Of a DNA stretch of 64,000 nt, positions 52,609 to 61,904 are shown one piece after another (positions within the stretch are counted from its first letter, which is position 1; each line of letters begins with the position of its first letter). The notes beneath the pieces were generated by a model. It did not search any database and had not been told where the DNA came from. It worked only from the letters and a program-made list of their open reading frames with translations. Where the stretch lies: NCBI RefSeq assembly GCF_034555935.1, contig NZ_JAYDCJ010000003.1:1550001-1614000 (forward strand). The letters are read 5' to 3'. The DNA is from Marinobacter qingdaonensis. Lineage in GTDB: Bacteria > Pseudomonadota > Gammaproteobacteria > Pseudomonadales > Oleiphilaceae. A program made the translations under genes and the position numbers.

Positions 52609-53574
52609 CTAACGCCCCTGAGCGCCCCGGCGCAGCCAGCCGTGGACAAAGGCCAGCTTTTCCCGCGCTCTGCTAGAGAGCACGAAGGGATAAAGATCGG
52701 AAAGGCCCATGGATCGGTTCACGTGATTCACGGCTACCGTCAGCGACGCAGCCACTTGAATCAGGCGCTCAGCCTCAGGCTCTGCATAGGGGTCCCAGCC
52801 GTTTGCCGGGAGCTGGGGTGAGTTTAATCCGGCGGCCCCGAAACTGTCGGTGATGTCCGTCAAGTGCAAAAGGTGGGCGGCGGTTTCAGCCCAGTCTTCA
52901 TGGGGGTGGGTGGAGGCGTAGCTGGTCAAAAAATGGCTCCTCCAGTCCGGCGGAGGACCACTGTCATAGTGGTGTTGCAGCGCGGCGCGGTAGTCCTCAC
53001 GCTCGTCACCAAACATGGCGCGAAAAGCCTCCAAAAAGTCCTCACGCAGGCTCAGGCGCCACCATAACATATGGGAGATTTCGTGGCGCATATGGCCAAC
53101 CATCGTGCGATAAGGTTCTTGCAGGGCCTCCCGCCGCGTGGTTCCAATGACCGGGTCTGCCTCTGCCACGCTGATGGTCACGACACCCTGAGCGTGACCC
53201 ATGAAAACCGGCGTCAGCCCCTCCGCCAGCATGTGGAAGACCGGACGGCAGCCGGAGTCCTCAGGCCGGAACCAGGACCAGCGCCCCAGATTGTCCAGCA
53301 CCCAGCGTTTTGCAGCTTCGGTGTGGGCCCAGTTGGGTATGGCGCCGGGAATGTTCGGATCCGGCGCTAGAGCGGTCATCGCACAGGAACGACAAAAAGC
53401 CCCCTGTTCCGGTGCGATCCAGTTACAGCCAATCACCTCACGGTTGGCACAGAAAGCCGGCACGGGCACAAAGGCCCTGGCCTGAGGATCATAGGCAACG
53501 GGAGTACCATCTGCAGTGGCCAGGTTATCGAACCAGAGGGCACCGGCACCGACCGGGTTGGTAAAAACACGCAT
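52609..53574 (-). CDS. putative zinc metallopeptidase with N-terminal zinc ribbon
   Basis: A 321-residue protein. The N-terminal part has four Cys residues in two pairs (FCANREVIGCNW and FCRSCAM) that can form a zinc ribbon. The second part has HExxH in MRHEISHMLWW, followed by a distal acidic ligand in HPHEDWAETAAH. This is the layout of a widespread family of uncharacterised putative zinc peptidases (COG4307 type). No signal peptide is present, so it should be cytoplasmic. Substrate unknown. Confidence 0.82.
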   Translation of the reverse strand: MRVFTNPVGAGALWFDNLATADGTPVAYDPQARAFVPVPAFCANREVIGCNWIAPEQGAFCRSCAMTALAPDPNIPGAIPNWAHTEAAKRWVLDNLGRWSWFRPEDSGCRPVFHMLAEGLTPVFMGHAQGVVTISVAEADPVIGTTRREALQEPYRTMVGHMRHEISHMLWWRLSLREDFLEAFRAMFGDEREDYRAALQHHYDSGPPPDWRSHFLTSYASTHPHEDWAETAAHLLHLTDITDSFGAAGLNSPQLPANGWDPYAEPEAERLIQVAASLTVAVNHVNRSMGLSDLYPFVLSSRAREKLAFVHGWLRRGAQGR

Positions 53575-53673
53575 AAGGCACCTTCTAAAAAGTTAACCCC
53601 GGCGGTGCCAGATCAACACCGGTTCATCCATTCTTTTGCTTCGAGCAAATGGGGGTTGCAGAGGTAATGCCAG

Positions 53674-54717
53674 CTAAGTCGGCTCTTGCAGCTGCTGGAA
53701 GAACCGGTAGCCGTTGCGCCCATTTTCTTTGGTGGCGTACATGGCCGTATCCGCATTCTCCATCAGGGTAGTGGCGTCCTGCCCGTCCTCCGGATAGACA
53801 CTGATACCAATGCTCAGTGTGACTTGGACTTTGCGCCTATCGATCTTGCGAGGTTCAGCGAATCGGGCCAATAGTTTTTCCGCCACCTGCAGGGCATCTT
53901 CCGGCGCCTCGATTTCACTCAACAGGACAACAAATTCATCACCGCCATGGCGGCTGACGGTATCGGTAGTGCGCAAACAGTTCCCCATCTCCACGGCGAT
54001 GTCTTTCAGTAGCGCATCACCGGCGCTGTGACCCAGGGAGTCATTGATCTGTTTGAAATTATCCAGATCAATGAACAGCAGCGCGGTTTGCTTGCCGTGC
54101 CGACGCGCCAGGCCAACGGCCTGAGTGAGCCGCTCCATCATCAGCATTCGGTTGGGCAGACCGGTGAGATGATCATGCTGGGCGTCGTGGCTCATCTTCC
54201 TCAAAGCGGACCGGGAGTGACGGGCATCGTGAAAAACAATAACCGCACCGGTCGTTGTGCCGTGACGGTCGTGAATGGGGGTCGCGGAATCCTCGATGGC
54301 AACACTGGCACCGTCTCGGCGCATCAGGACACGGCCCAGAGCAAGCTTCACCGGCCGATCCTCGTTGATGGCCCGGCGCGCGGGATTCTGCTCCACTGCC
54401 CCGATGGTATCGTCGAAAATGAAGAATACCTGTTCAACCGAACGCCCCTTCGCCTCTTCCCGTGACCAGCCGGTGAGTCCTTCGGCAACATTGTTGAGAT
54501 AGACAACCAAGCCCTCAGGGTCGATGACCAGCACCGCCTGGTTAATCGCGTCAAGGGTGGTCTGCGCAATATCGTTGAACGAATCAGCGCCAAATGCCGA
54601 CAGCGGGAATGCCAGGGTGGGCTGCCCTGCTGATCGTGCGCTGACTCCGCAATGGGGGCATGCCGGCCCTGTCTCGAAGCATGTGCGGGGGTGGTGAGGC
54701 GAAAAGGTTCTGAACAT
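53674..54717 (-). CDS. PAS-GGDEF diguanylate cyclase
   Basis: A 347-residue soluble protein. A PAS domain (about residues 50-165; INQAVLVIDPEGLVVYLNNV, LTGWSREEAKGRSVEQVF) precedes a GGDEF domain (HDHLTGLPNRMLMMERL, FIDLDNFKQINDSLGHSAGD) whose active motif is GGDEF in RHGGDEFVVLL. It should make cyclic di-GMP. No EAL domain follows. The start at 54717 is chosen because the upstream frame is not domain-like and would run into the Crp gene. Two Cys in CPHCG near residue 20 may bind metal or sense redox state. Confidence 0.88.
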   Translation of the reverse strand: MFRTFSPHHPRTCFETGPACPHCGVSARSAGQPTLAFPLSAFGADSFNDIAQTTLDAINQAVLVIDPEGLVVYLNNVAEGLTGWSREEAKGRSVEQVFFIFDDTIGAVEQNPARRAINEDRPVKLALGRVLMRRDGASVAIEDSATPIHDRHGTTTGAVIVFHDARHSRSALRKMSHDAQHDHLTGLPNRMLMMERLTQAVGLARRHGKQTALLFIDLDNFKQINDSLGHSAGDALLKDIAVEMGNCLRTTDTVSRHGGDEFVVLLSEIEAPEDALQVAEKLLARFAEPRKIDRRKVQVTLSIGISVYPEDGQDATTLMENADTAMYATKENGRNGYRFFQQLQEPT

Positions 54718-54850
54718 CGTTATCGACCTGGTATGGGAGCTATAAATCAGCCTATACCTGGGATGTGTGGCGGTCTGTTCGGAACCGCACTCAGGCTGCC
54801 AAGCGGCCCGGGAACGCGCAACCCCCGAACCCCAGAACCCCCGGAATGCA

Positions 54851-55567
54851 CTAGGCGGATGGAACGGTGAGCAGACGATCCGTTTCCCGTTTGACCACGG
54901 CATAGCATTCGCAGCTCATTTGCTCGAGCCTGGGGCGATCCATGACTTCAATGTGTCCGCGCCGGTATTTTATGACACCCAGTTGTTGCAGCTTTCCAGC
55001 CGCTTCCGTCACCCCTTCGCGGCGGACACCCAGCATATTGGCGATAAGCTCTTGGGTCATGACCAGGTGGGTCGTGGGTAAACGATCCAGCGAGAGTAAA
55101 AGCCAGCGGCACAGTTGCTGATCGATGGAATGATGGCGATTGCAGACGGCCGTCTGTGCCATCTGGGTGATCAACGCCTGCGTGTAGCGCAAGACAAGTG
55201 ACATGAGGTCACCGTGTCGATGAAATTCGTCAACCAGGCGCTGCCCTGCCAGGCGATAACCACTACCACCGCTCTGGACCACTGCACGGCTCGAGGTGCT
55301 CTCACCGCCCATGAACAATGAGATCCCCACCAGGCCTTCATTCCCCACAACTGAGATTTCCGCAGATGCGCCGCTCTCCATCACATAGAGCAAGGAAACG
55401 ATGCTGTCGGTGGGGAAATACACGTGGCGCATTTTGTCCCCCGCTTCATAGAGCACCTGGCCCAGGGGCATGGGGATTTCCTCAAGATAGGGTAAGAGCC
55501 GTTGCCGGACGTCCGCGGGCAGTGCGGCAAGGAGATGGTTCTGTGTGGGGTGCGGTGACGGTGTCAT
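54851..55567 (-). CDS. Crp/Fnr-family transcriptional regulator
   Basis: A 238-residue protein with an N-terminal cyclic-nucleotide-binding-like domain (PLGQVLYEAGDKMRHVYFPT, VVGNEGLVGISLFMGG) and a C-terminal winged helix (TQELIANMLGVRREGVTEAA). The cAMP-phosphate Arg-Ser motif of Crp is replaced, and there is no N-terminal Cys cluster of Fnr, so the signal is unknown. Related stand-alone regulators often lie in stress-gene clusters like this one. It ends 134 bases before the GGDEF start on the same strand. Confidence 0.87.
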   Translation of the reverse strand: MTPSPHPTQNHLLAALPADVRQRLLPYLEEIPMPLGQVLYEAGDKMRHVYFPTDSIVSLLYVMESGASAEISVVGNEGLVGISLFMGGESTSSRAVVQSGGSGYRLAGQRLVDEFHRHGDLMSLVLRYTQALITQMAQTAVCNRHHSIDQQLCRWLLLSLDRLPTTHLVMTQELIANMLGVRREGVTEAAGKLQQLGVIKYRRGHIEVMDRPRLEQMSCECYAVVKRETDRLLTVPSA

Positions 55568-55715
55568 CGTTGGCGCCTCCCGTGGCCAACCATATGATCC
55601 AGGTCAGTGTACGCCATTTGTCAGACAGAATGTACGAAGCCGTACATGTTACGAGCCGTTCCTTCATTCAGTCTTCAGGCCTTTTGACGGCGCATGGGCG
55701 ATAGTCAATGGGCAC

Positions 55716-56085
55716 CTACAGGCGGGGCCACAAACTCGTGAGGTTTCCAATGCTGGCGCCGTAGCATTCGCAGGCTGCTGCCTCAAGCGCGGTGCGGTCG
55801 ATAATGGTGATCCTGCCATGACTGTAGCGGATGATCCCATCTTCTTGCAGTTTTAGCGCGGCGAGGGTGACCGCACCACGCTGGACACCCAGCGTCTCCG
55901 CGAGGATGCGATGGGTCAGGGGCAAGGCGGCCGTTGGCGCCCGGTCATGGGCCAGCAACAGGCCCCGTGCCAACCGCTGCCCCACGTCGTGAAAGCGAAT
56001 ACAGCCGACTGCTTGCAGCAGTTCCTCGAAAATAACCGAAAAATAACGTTGCAGCATACGGCGTAGTGCCGAAAACGTGCGCGGC
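55716..56085 (-). pseudogene. 5'-truncated second Crp/Fnr regulator gene
   Basis: The frame encodes only the end of a Crp-type protein: SALRRMLQRYFSVIFEELLQ is the dimer helix, and LTHRILAETLGVQRGAVTLA is the winged helix, ending in ECYGASIGNLTSL. The cyclic-nucleotide-like domain (about 115 residues) is missing. At about 56080 the sequence changes directly into a truncated OmpA-type gene on the other strand. It is a paralogue of the intact gene at 54851-55567 and probably not functional, although a short DNA-binding fragment could in principle be made. Confidence 0.72.
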
Positions 56086-56634
56086 AAACTGACCACCCTG
56101 CAGGAAGATCCCAATCTGGCCGATCGGGCCCGCATGGAGCTCAGGGATGCGGAAGTCGCAGTGCGCCTTGCGGAGCAGCCGTTGCCCGATGATGACGCAG
56201 CTTTGGGTCAGCATCGGGTCTACATGGCTGATCGGGCAGTCGCGATTGCCGAGGCCAAAGCGACCACGCGATATGCCGAGGATCAGCGCACAAGGTTTGG
56301 CGAGGAGCGCGCTGCGGCCCGGCTGAATGCACGGACCCTCGAAGTCAGCAAGGCCCGGGAGGATGCGGCCGAAGCGGCCGCCCTTGCCATGCAGCAGGAA
56401 GCGGAGTACCAGAGCCAAATTGCGGCACTCCAGGCAGAAGTAACCGACCGTGGCGTGGTTCTGACACTGGGAGATGTGCTGTTTGCCACCGGAAGCGCGA
56501 AACTTCGGGGTGGCGCCTCGCAGCGGCTCTCCACATCGGGGCTCGGCATGGATCGGCCGGTCGCAAACAACGACACCCCCACCGGGCGTCAGCAGAACCG
56601 TCGGGTAGAGATCATCATCGAGAATCCATCGTAA
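56077..56634 (+). pseudogene. OmpA/DUF4398-type gene, truncated at the start and internally deleted
   Basis: The frame reads the helical DUF4398-like region (LTTLQEDPNLADRARMELRD to IAALQAEV) and the first part of an OmpA domain (GVVLTLGDVLFATGSAKLRG), then jumps to the last part (GLGMDRPVANNDTPTGRQQN). About 60 residues of the OmpA core, with most peptidoglycan-binding residues, are lost in frame. The signal peptide and start are also missing, at the junction with the truncated Crp gene near 56080. A protein could still be made from GTG at 56077, but without export or a complete fold. Confidence 0.75.
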
Positions 56635-56724
56635 CCGAGGTCGACCAAGCGGATTTGCTGGCAATAGTTTCGCGCCCCCTTACAGCCTGCCTGTCTGGGG
56701 GCTTTACCTGTTCTCTGCAAACCG

Positions 56725-58416
56725 TCACGACCTCTGTGGTTTCGTTACCGCCGAAACCAAACAATTGCTGTGACGGATGGCCTCCTTCACTGCGGGGATC
56801 AGCGGCCCCGCGACGCTGAGGGTCCGTATGCCGCACTGGAGGACCCGGGCCACTTGCTCAGGGCGACCCGCCAGTTCACCACACAGCGATAGCGGCATCT
56901 CGGGCACATCATCATGGGTGAGCTGCATGAGCCTGAAGATGACTGCGTCGGCGTCGTTGAAATAGGGCTCTACGGCGGCGTTTTCACGATCGGCAGCAAA
57001 GGCATACTGGGTGAGGTCATTGGTGCCGAAACTTAGGAAATCCACATCACCGGCGAACTGCCGTGCCGACAGTGCGGCCGCCGGGGTTTCGATCATGGCG
57101 CCCAGCTGCGGTGGGGTTGTGATGTTCAGCTCGCCACAAAGCGCCAGCAGGTGTTTTTTGACCACCATCACATCCTCAGCCAGGGTCACCATGGGAATCA
57201 GAAGCCGCACATCATATTCCTGGCTCAACGCCAGGATAGCCCTGAGCTGCGTTTTCAGTAGTTCCAGGTACTCTTTCAAAATACGCACGCCGCGGCACCC
57301 CAGCGCCGGATTGGATTCGCTGGCAAATTCAATAAAAGGTAGGGGTTTGTCGGCCCCCACATCCAGCAACCGCACTACGACGGAGTAGCCTTTGGCCGCC
57401 GCGAGCGTTTGCCGCATATCCGCCAACAACGCCTCGGCACTGGGGGGCTCCAGGCGACCGAGGTAGGCCTGTTCCAGCCGATAAAGGCCGACACCCTCTG
57501 CCCCGTTGCGCATTGCGTTCTCGGTGTCTTGGCAGAATCCGACATTGGCCAGCACGGCAATGGATACACCATCGCGGGTGATCGCCGGCTCCATGGCGTG
57601 GGCCTGCGCCCGTCCGAGGCTTTTGGCAAGTGTCCTGACCTTTTTCTCAAACTGGTCAATCTGGCGGCACGTGGGGCGCAGGGTCACTATGCCGGTACTG
57701 CCGTCAACCAGGGCAAGCGCCCCCTCTCGATGGATATCTGATAGTCCGGATAGGCGCGAAATACAGGGCAATGCCATTTCCCGGGCAAACAGGGCAAAAT
57801 GCGAGCCGAAACTGCCGTATTCAAGCAGCACGGCCGCCACTGAACGGTCAGCCAGGAATATCGTATCGGAAGGTAGTAGCCGTGACGTGGCCAGCACGCA
57901 GCCCGAAGGGATCTCCTCCAGGGGGTTGGCTGTGATGCCCACTAGAGCATTGTATAGACGCACTGAAACGTCCCGGAGATCGTCACTTTTGTCCCGGGCT
58001 ATTTGTGACTCCATCAGGAGAAAACGCTTTTCCCAACGACGGAACACATGCCGAACGGCGGTGCTGGCATCCACGAGGTTCTCAGTAATTTCCCGGCGCA
58101 GTTCTTCCCTGAGGGCAGGATCATTGAGAATCAGTCGGTGAGCCCCGAAAACTTCTGCCAGACTGGAATCGACTTCCTCCGCAACTCTTAGTACCAGTGC
58201 CGCCAAATCATCCGACACTCTGGTCGTCGCAGCATTCAGGCGGGAGAACTCCTTCTCCACGTCATTCAGGGAAATCGCTTCAGGCGGGATATCAGGGAGA
58301 TCTAAAAAGCTGTGATGGACATGGACAATTCCCTGAACCATGCCCGGAGAGATCGTCTTGCCCTTGAGGATTTCAGTTTCCGAACCGCGCTCGGAATCCG
58401 GGTGAGTTTCAAACAT
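56725..58416 (-). CDS. PTS enzyme I-like phosphoenolpyruvate-protein phosphotransferase
   Basis: A 563-residue protein with the enzyme I order: N-terminal HPr-binding helices (LNDVEKEFSRLNAATTRVSD), the phospho-His domain with His206 in GSFGSHFALFAREM, and the C-terminal PEP-binding barrel (GADKPLPF, NPALGCRGVRI, SFGTNDLTQYAFAADR, and the Cys in SLCGELAG). The residues around the active His deviate from the usual GGRTSH. It would move phosphate from phosphoenolpyruvate to an HPr-like carrier. No HPr, EIIA or sugar permease gene is adjacent. Similar orphans occur in stress islands with Crp and OmpA genes. Confidence 0.85.
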   Translation of the reverse strand: MFETHPDSERGSETEILKGKTISPGMVQGIVHVHHSFLDLPDIPPEAISLNDVEKEFSRLNAATTRVSDDLAALVLRVAEEVDSSLAEVFGAHRLILNDPALREELRREITENLVDASTAVRHVFRRWEKRFLLMESQIARDKSDDLRDVSVRLYNALVGITANPLEEIPSGCVLATSRLLPSDTIFLADRSVAAVLLEYGSFGSHFALFAREMALPCISRLSGLSDIHREGALALVDGSTGIVTLRPTCRQIDQFEKKVRTLAKSLGRAQAHAMEPAITRDGVSIAVLANVGFCQDTENAMRNGAEGVGLYRLEQAYLGRLEPPSAEALLADMRQTLAAAKGYSVVVRLLDVGADKPLPFIEFASESNPALGCRGVRILKEYLELLKTQLRAILALSQEYDVRLLIPMVTLAEDVMVVKKHLLALCGELNITTPPQLGAMIETPAAALSARQFAGDVDFLSFGTNDLTQYAFAADRENAAVEPYFNDADAVIFRLMQLTHDDVPEMPLSLCGELAGRPEQVARVLQCGIRTLSVAGPLIPAVKEAIRHSNCLVSAVTKPQRS

Positions 58417-59064
58417 AAGTCCTCCCCATGATCGCGGCTCGAGTGAGTAACCGTCCGGGGGGACTTGAGCGACTCAAATGTCGCTGACCATGGGCCAGTC
58501 TACCACAACGGTGGGCGCTGAAACCCGCTGCGTGGACCTTCATCACGAAATTACCAAGTAAGGCATCGGATAAACATCCTGCACTCCACTGTCGCCTTCC
58601 CACCGTTCAGTACAGATGTTGTCAGCCAATCTGAATGTTCGCTTTGCGAACAGCCCGCGCTCCTCGGTTTCCTAAACAAAAGCCGACATTCGCGCTTCTC
58701 AACTTTGGGCCGGTATCCGACCCATTTGCGGGTTGTGAACTGACCTGCCCTTAGTCCGTCCCGACCTGCCTCTAGACTGGAGTCCGGATGGGCACCCTCC
58801 CGAAGGGTTTTACGATCTGCCCCATTCTGATGTGCATTTTTAACTGATCGGAACGGACGAGCAGGAGACGATCACCTTCCACGACGAGGGGCGCTTTTTT
58901 TCCGCCAAGCACTAGAGCTTGCCAACGCGACTGGCACCTTGATTTCTCAGGAGCAGGGGGAGCCCATCTCATTCGTTATGTGCTTCTGTTTTAATAGGTA
59001 AATGATCCGGGAACTGGAAATTCCCTGCCTCAAGATTTAATTTTAGGGTAGGGAGGGGCGCGCA
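58417..59064. other. 648-base intergenic stretch
   Basis: No gene is supported. It holds a small hairpin TGTTCGC-TTT-GCGAACA at about 58635-58651, a CCTAAACAAAAGCCGACATT motif at 58670-58689 that resembles one near 50452, and an open segment near 58790-58915 that may be degraded coding sequence. Base composition is lower in GC than the core genes. Confidence 0.5.
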
Positions 59065-60099
59065 ATGCGTCAGAACGATATCCAGAAAATGAATAGCAGC
59101 TTGCCCGAACACAGTGCTGATATCCGGGTAGGCCGGGAGCTGCTTCAAGCCACCAAACCTTACGTTGAAGCGTCTTATGTTCAAAGTTGGTGGCAAGTCG
59201 GTCCAACTTTCGGGTTAATGATCGCGGCCCTGATAGCCGCAGGAGCGCTTCCGTGGTGGCCGCTTCGGCTTGTGTGTTCTCTGCTGGGCGCGCTCCTGAT
59301 GGTACGTGCCTTTATCACCTTCCATGATTACCTTCACGGGGCCATTCTCAAAGACTCACGTGCTGCTTACTGGCTTTTTCATACCTATGGCGCTTTTGTC
59401 CTAACTCCAACCCGCTCCTGGAGTGCAAGCCACAACTACCATCATGGCCATGTGGGGCAGATCTCAGATGCCAGTGTGGGAGCGTTTCCGCTTTTGACCA
59501 CCCGGATCTGGCGGGCTTCAACACGGTGGCAGCGATTAGCCTATCGTGTTCAGCGTCACCCCTTGGTGGTGGTGCTGAGTTATCCGATTGTTTTCGGCCT
59601 CAACATCACACTCATACCGCTAATTCGGTCCCCGGCCAAACACCTTGACTCCCTCATTGCGCTAATCACTCACTTCGGGCTGATTGGACTGCTTTGGTGG
59701 CTGGGAGGCTTCAGCCTGGCATTTTTTGTCATCCTGCTGCCTATGCTTGTTGCCTCCGCTTTAGGGTGCTACCTGTTTTTTGCCCAGCACAGTTTCCGGC
59801 GTATGCAGATTGCTTCGCCCGAAGCCTGGACCTATTACCGGGGGGCCATGGAGTCTTCAAGTTTCATGCGGATGAATCGGGTCATGCAGTGGTTTACCGG
59901 GAACATTGGCTTTCACCATATTCACCATCTCAACGTCCGAATTCCTTTTTATCGCCTTCCCGAGGTGATGGCGGCGATTCCGGAGCTACAATCGCCGTTG
60001 ACCACGACCCTGGCCCCGAGGGATATAGCAGACTGCTTTCGTTATGCCCTATGGGACGAAGACAAGCAGCGCATGGTTTCTTACCGGGAGGCTCGGTGA
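59065..60099 (+). CDS. fatty acid desaturase family membrane protein
   Basis: A 344-residue integral membrane protein with desaturase His boxes HDYLH (near residue 92), HNYHH (near 127) and HHIHH (near 283), spaced by hydrophobic helices. It should insert a double bond or hydroxyl into fatty acyl chains with O2 and an electron donor. The boxes resemble acyl-lipid omega-type desaturases. It lies in the lower-GC accessory region, which suggests transfer. A GTAGGGAGGGG ribosome-binding site precedes the ATG. Confidence 0.87.
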   Translation: MRQNDIQKMNSSLPEHSADIRVGRELLQATKPYVEASYVQSWWQVGPTFGLMIAALIAAGALPWWPLRLVCSLLGALLMVRAFITFHDYLHGAILKDSRAAYWLFHTYGAFVLTPTRSWSASHNYHHGHVGQISDASVGAFPLLTTRIWRASTRWQRLAYRVQRHPLVVVLSYPIVFGLNITLIPLIRSPAKHLDSLIALITHFGLIGLLWWLGGFSLAFFVILLPMLVASALGCYLFFAQHSFRRMQIASPEAWTYYRGAMESSSFMRMNRVMQWFTGNIGFHHIHHLNVRIPFYRLPEVMAAIPELQSPLTTTLAPRDIADCFRYALWDEDKQRMVSYREAR

Positions 60100-60762
60100 A
60101 CCCGCCAGCGCGAGGATGCGCAGCATCCCTGGCAGAGCGAAAAGCTTGTCCGGGATCAAATAGCTGATGGGTAGTCTGCGGATACACTGGGTTGTCATCT
60201 ATTGGATAGAAGCGAAGACATGAGCACGTAACAAAGATGCTCGGCTCAAACGGCGAGATTCACTTTACCCGGGCTGGGGGCCCGCCGGCTCTGCTTCTGA
60301 ACTCACTGCTTTCTCTTGCAATTTAGAAGATAACAAGCTGACAGGTTACGTTGATTTTGTCCTTCGCCTAAGTGTTCGCTTTGCGACCTCAGTGTTAGCT
60401 GTGATTGGATAGCATTCGTGCTTGCCTAACTATGCGTTTAGAGGCCTGAGCGACCAAGTAAAAGGCTCAATAACCTGAGCGCCCCATGTCTCCTTGCAGT
60501 GGGAGCACCGCGGAAAGTTGTCCAGCGAAGCTGTGGATAACTGTGTTGGCAACCTAAGGACACACCGCCGGGAGCGCCAGAAATCGGGCGTTTTCGAAGA
60601 ATGGCGGTAAATCGACCAATAACTTGTTGTTCCGGGACGATATTTGACCAGCCTATTTTATCGCCGGTTTCCGCCAAGGCCCGTGCCATGGGGCTTTGGC
60701 GGCCCTGTCCCGGCGGTGCTAACACAGTTATCCACAGATTTTGTGGGTATCTGTGCCAGCGG
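60100..60762. other. 663-base intergenic stretch
   Basis: No gene is supported. The first 430 bases are of lower GC and contain a second GTGTTCGCTTTGCGA motif near 60371. The last part holds the DnaA-box inverted repeat described separately. Confidence 0.5.
60531..60737. repeat. inverted repeat with DnaA boxes at both ends
   Basis: CTGTGGATAACTGTGTTGGC at 60531-60550 is repeated inverted at 60718-60737 with one mismatch, and CACCGCCGGGA follows inside both arms at slightly different distance. Each arm contains a perfect DnaA box (TTATCCACA). Between them lies a further hairpin (CCGCCAAGGCCC with GGGGCTTTGGCGG). It could be a MITE-like element or a DnaA-binding site. A third box is at 63480. 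Confidence 0.65.
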
Positions 60763-61857
60763 CTAGTGAATGCCGTAGCTGCGCTCCTGTTGATAACGGA
60801 AGTATCCGGCTTCCTCTTCCTTGCGAATGCTGTCCGCCTCGGCGCCTAGCAGGGTCCGCCGGGCCTCTGCCAACCGTCGTTCCCGTTCCTCGCCCTCGTA
60901 GTTCGCGGTGATTTCCTGCCGTTGCGCCATGTATTGGTCACCGGCTTGCCAGCGTTGGTCCCGTTTGCGATCGAGGCGGGCCAGGTTTTCCACGGCGCGC
61001 TCGCTGTAACCGAGGCTGCGGCGGATATTGGCAATGGTTTCCCGGCGCTGGTGAACGGGCATGGCGCGCAGGTCGGCCTGGCTGGCCGCCATAAACTTGT
61101 TGGCGAAGGAGTCGCCCATGGCCATGCTCTGATTGTCGATGGCCGCCTGGGGATAGGTATCGCGCACCAGCTCGGTCAGTTCTTCAAGTCGGGCGTTAAG
61201 GGGGCGCTCGGTATCGGCGGTAATCCGGTCCATGGCCTTGGCCATCTGGTAGTCGCGAATCTGGTGCTGCCACAGCTCCTCCGCCACCTTCTTGCCAAAG
61301 ATGGCGGCCCGATGCTCCATCAGAACCTCCATCCGGGTGTCCGGGTCGAGTTGGCGAATGTCGGCGGCGCCGGCGGCGTACCAGGCCTGGTATTCGAGAT
61401 GGTTTTCGGCCAGCTGCATCAGTTCGGCGGCCCGGGCTGGGAAGGCGGCCTCCAGCAGTCCCTGCATGACCAGTCGCCAGTCTTCCGGCTGGCTCTGGCG
61501 CAGATAGTCCAGCAGCGCGGTGATCAGGTCGATCTGGCCCAGACGGCTGTCCAGGCTGTCGCCGTGGTGTTGTTGCATCAGGGCGACCACCTGCTCAAAA
61601 CTCAGGGTTCCGGTCATCAGGGTGGCGCCTTCCAGCAGAGACTGGTAATCAACCGGTGCTGACGGAGTCGGCTTGGTTGCCGGCTCTGTGCTCGAAGACC
61701 CAGAGGCGGATGCGGGGGTGCTGGTCTGAACCGGTGGCGAGGACGTGGTGGTGGCGTCGGGCGTGGCGTAGCCCAATCGGTACACCAGGGGGACCAGAGC
61801 CGCCACGGACAGCGTAAGGCAGAGTGTTTTCAGTGTCAGATGGTTTTTCAGGGGCAT
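60763..61857 (-). CDS. lipase foldase (lipase-specific chaperone)-like protein
   Basis: A 364-residue protein with an N-terminal membrane anchor (LCLTLSVAALVPLVYRLG), a Ser/Thr/Pro-rich linker (residues about 35-70) and a long helical, charged region. The last 90 residues (YSERAVENLARLDRKRDQRW, then ERRLAEARRTLLG) match the C-terminal helices of lipase foldases. The Lif motif RxxFDY(F/C)LSA is not intact; the best match is ALLDYLRQ. It lies 93 bases downstream of the lipase gene, the usual position. It should help fold the lipase in the periplasm before type II secretion. Confidence 0.68.
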   Translation of the reverse strand: MPLKNHLTLKTLCLTLSVAALVPLVYRLGYATPDATTTSSPPVQTSTPASASGSSSTEPATKPTPSAPVDYQSLLEGATLMTGTLSFEQVVALMQQHHGDSLDSRLGQIDLITALLDYLRQSQPEDWRLVMQGLLEAAFPARAAELMQLAENHLEYQAWYAAGAADIRQLDPDTRMEVLMEHRAAIFGKKVAEELWQHQIRDYQMAKAMDRITADTERPLNARLEELTELVRDTYPQAAIDNQSMAMGDSFANKFMAASQADLRAMPVHQRRETIANIRRSLGYSERAVENLARLDRKRDQRWQAGDQYMAQRQEITANYEGEERERRLAEARRTLLGAEADSIRKEEEAGYFRYQQERSYGIH

Positions 61858-61904
61858 AAGCACGTCTGTTTCTTGTTGTTGGTTGTGGAATCAAATGCGC
61901 TCGC

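Noticed and set aside
60328..60460. Integron attC-like sequences (TAACAAG ... GTGTTAGCTG, GCCTAAC)
   Set aside because: The R' and R'' boxes do not fit the consensus together and no integrase or cassette array is present.
60531..60737. Chromosomal replication origin
   Set aside because: Only two or three DnaA boxes and no dnaA, dnaN, rpmH or similar marker genes are near.
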